Positions 51,714-51,724 of a DNA stretch of 51,724 nucleotides are shown here, one piece after another. The DNA lies in NCBI GenBank assembly GCA_023388495.1, contig JAEWGC010000043.1, positions 1-51,724 of the forward strand. Reading direction: 5' to 3'. Within the stretch, counting starts at the first letter, position 1. Every line of letters begins with the position of its first letter. The DNA is from Bacillota bacterium (GTDB lineage Bacteria > Bacillota > Clostridia > Tissierellales > Tissierellaceae). Under the pieces are notes generated by a model. The model saw only the letters and a program-made list of their open reading frames with translations, searched no databases and was not told the DNA's origin. The position numbers and the translations under genes are program-made.

Positions 51714-51724
51714 AAGTAAGTCAC

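Noticed and set aside
1..51724. CRISPR arrays, complete tRNA or rRNA genes, transposases
   Set aside because: None seen on reading both strands; short repeats found are att-like, DnaA boxes, WalR half-sites or parS.

Overview
This window is the replication-origin region of a low-G+C, endospore-lineage Firmicute. Several things point to Clostridia or Tissierellia: A/T-rich codons throughout, AGGAGG ribosome binding sites, a spore-type YyaC protein, a WalRK/YycHI module, and the classical order rpmH-rnpA-yidD-yidC-jag-mnmE-mnmG-rsmG-noc...parAB to the left of dnaA. To the right is dnaA-dnaN-S4 protein-recF-remB-gyrB-gyrA. Most genes left of about 40.7 kb are on the minus strand and all those to the right are on the plus strand, as expected for transcription away from oriC. 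The genus cannot be named from sequence alone.

Layout. 0-0.8 kb: the N-terminal part of cysS, which runs off the window. 1.2-3.9 kb: two small accessory segments (a DUF2200 protein plus a nitroreductase; an ATC-hydrolase-like protein) bounded by three direct copies of the last codons of rlmH. This looks like the SCC cassette site of staphylococci and is the most unusual feature here. 3.9-13.1 kb: rlmH, a 100-aa unknown, surE, htrA, walJ, yycI, yycH, an orphan secreted protein, walK and walR. 13.2-17.5 kb, plus strand: a yybP-ykoY-type (Mn2+) riboswitch with terminator, a P-type cation ATPase, and an AprX-like subtilase. 17.5-19.9 kb: a LysM/G5/M23 wall peptidase and yyaC. 19.9-27.5 kb: lipid kinase, DUF4446, class V aminotransferase, adenine deaminase, cyclodeaminase, AGCS amino-acid symporter, PhzF-like protein. 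27.6-34.2 kb: parB, parA, several very small membrane proteins (two of 43 and 53 aa, one frameshifted gene), three parS palindromes, a DsbA/FrnE-like protein, DUF2007, a polysaccharide deacetylase and noc. 34.3-40.7 kb: rsmG to rpmH. 40.7-42.75 kb: a bipartite oriC around dnaA, with DnaA boxes and DnaA-trio repeats. 42.75-49.9 kb: dnaN to gyrA. 50.0-51.5 kb: a STAS antagonist, an anti-sigma kinase and a SigB/F/G-type sigma factor. The last 140 bp carry two strong tandem promoters of the kind that precede an rRNA operon.

How the parts fit. WalRK probably controls at least two targets within the window: WalR-box motifs (TGTAAN-N5-TGTAAN) lie in front of the orphan secreted protein just downstream of walK and in front of the M23 peptidase. 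ParA, ParB, the three parS sites, Noc and DnaA/oriC form the replication and segregation core. The riboswitch places the P-type ATPase under metal control and suggests that it exports Mn2+ as well as, or rather than, Ca2+. No CRISPR array, tRNA or complete rRNA gene was seen.
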